Source: Synergistaceae bacterium (GTDB taxonomy: Bacteria; Synergistota; Synergistia; Synergistales; Synergistaceae). From it: DNA of 5,151 nt. The translations under genes and the position numbers were made by a program. Within the stretch, counting starts at the first letter, position 1. Each line of letters starts with the position of its first letter. Location of the stretch: contig JAQVPO010000112.1 in NCBI GenBank assembly GCA_028702015.1, forward strand, positions 1 through 5,151. Direction: 5' to 3'. Below the pieces are notes generated by a model, which was not told the origin of the DNA, ran no database searches, and saw only the letters and a list, made by a program, of their open reading frames with translations. Positions 5,070-5,151 of the stretch are shown here, piece by piece.

Positions 5070-5151
5070 ATGTCTTTAAACTTATTCTATGACAAATATG
5101 TTGCCATTATTGGGGACATAGTAGATTCAAAAAGATTGAAAGATAGAAAAG
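5070..5151 (+). CDS. SatD-family protein, N-terminal 27 residues (runs off window)
   Basis: The visible N-terminus reads MSLNLFYDKYVAIIGDIVDS and then KRLKDRK. The GDIVDS motif (residues 15-20) followed by basic residues and DR is the hallmark of the SatD family, named from the sat operon linked to acid tolerance in Streptococcus mutans; the biochemical role is not established. The ATG at 5070 is preceded by GAGGTGATC (5059-5067), an excellent match to the 3' end of 16S rRNA, at normal spacing. A tandem dyad and a promoter lie just upstream, so expression is probably regulated. Only 27 codons are visible, so the assignment rests on one motif, and completeness and downstream partners cannot be judged. 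Confidence 0.72.
   Translation, partial: MSLNLFYDKYVAIIGDIVDSKRLKDRK

Noticed and set aside
1..5151. CRISPR array, tRNA, rRNA or a defence system
   Set aside because: No regularly spaced repeats, no cloverleaf with CCA-like end, no rRNA-like sequence and no known defence gene were seen.

Overview
The window looks like an accessory, partly decayed stretch of a low-to-medium GC Gram-positive chromosome, most likely a clostridial Firmicute. This rests on strong purine-rich ribosome binding sites, AT-rich intact genes, a secreted serine beta-lactamase-like hydrolase with a C-terminal membrane part, and the start of a SatD-family gene. The genus cannot be fixed from the sequence.

Layout from left to right. 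Positions 1-1217 are the right-hand part of an IS66-family insertion sequence, read on the minus strand: tnpA, tnpB and the first 94 codons of tnpC, with the terminal repeat (GTAAGCGTC on the minus strand) ending at 1217. The tnpA leader carries two interleaved inverted repeats. The element sits inside the 3' part of a minus-strand gene for a secreted serine hydrolase (1214-2869). The catalytic domain is complete, but the C-terminal membrane region is cut, and the new stop codon comes from the IS terminus. An AT-rich divergent spacer (2870-3132) with a clear dyad separates this gene from a plus-strand, membrane-anchored alpha/beta hydrolase (3133-4086).

From one base after that hydrolase stops, the DNA becomes richer in GC and consists of gene debris. 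There is a frameshifted N-terminal piece of an Old Yellow Enzyme-type NADH:flavin oxidoreductase (4088-4346), joined directly to the C-terminal ATPase half of a sensor histidine kinase (4343-4732). An unrecognised minus-strand open stretch follows. The sequence turns AT-rich again before a plus-strand SatD-family gene that starts at 5070 and runs off the window. Its promoter region holds two tandem copies of the same dyad, one of them straddling the predicted -35 box.

The genes do not form one pathway. The two hydrolases are divergent and could share control through the dyad between them, which is inference. The best leads are the IS-made stop codon in the serine hydrolase, the chimeric oxidoreductase/kinase remnant, the tandem operator before satD and the interleaved repeats in the tnpA leader. 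I see no convincing new multi-gene system here.
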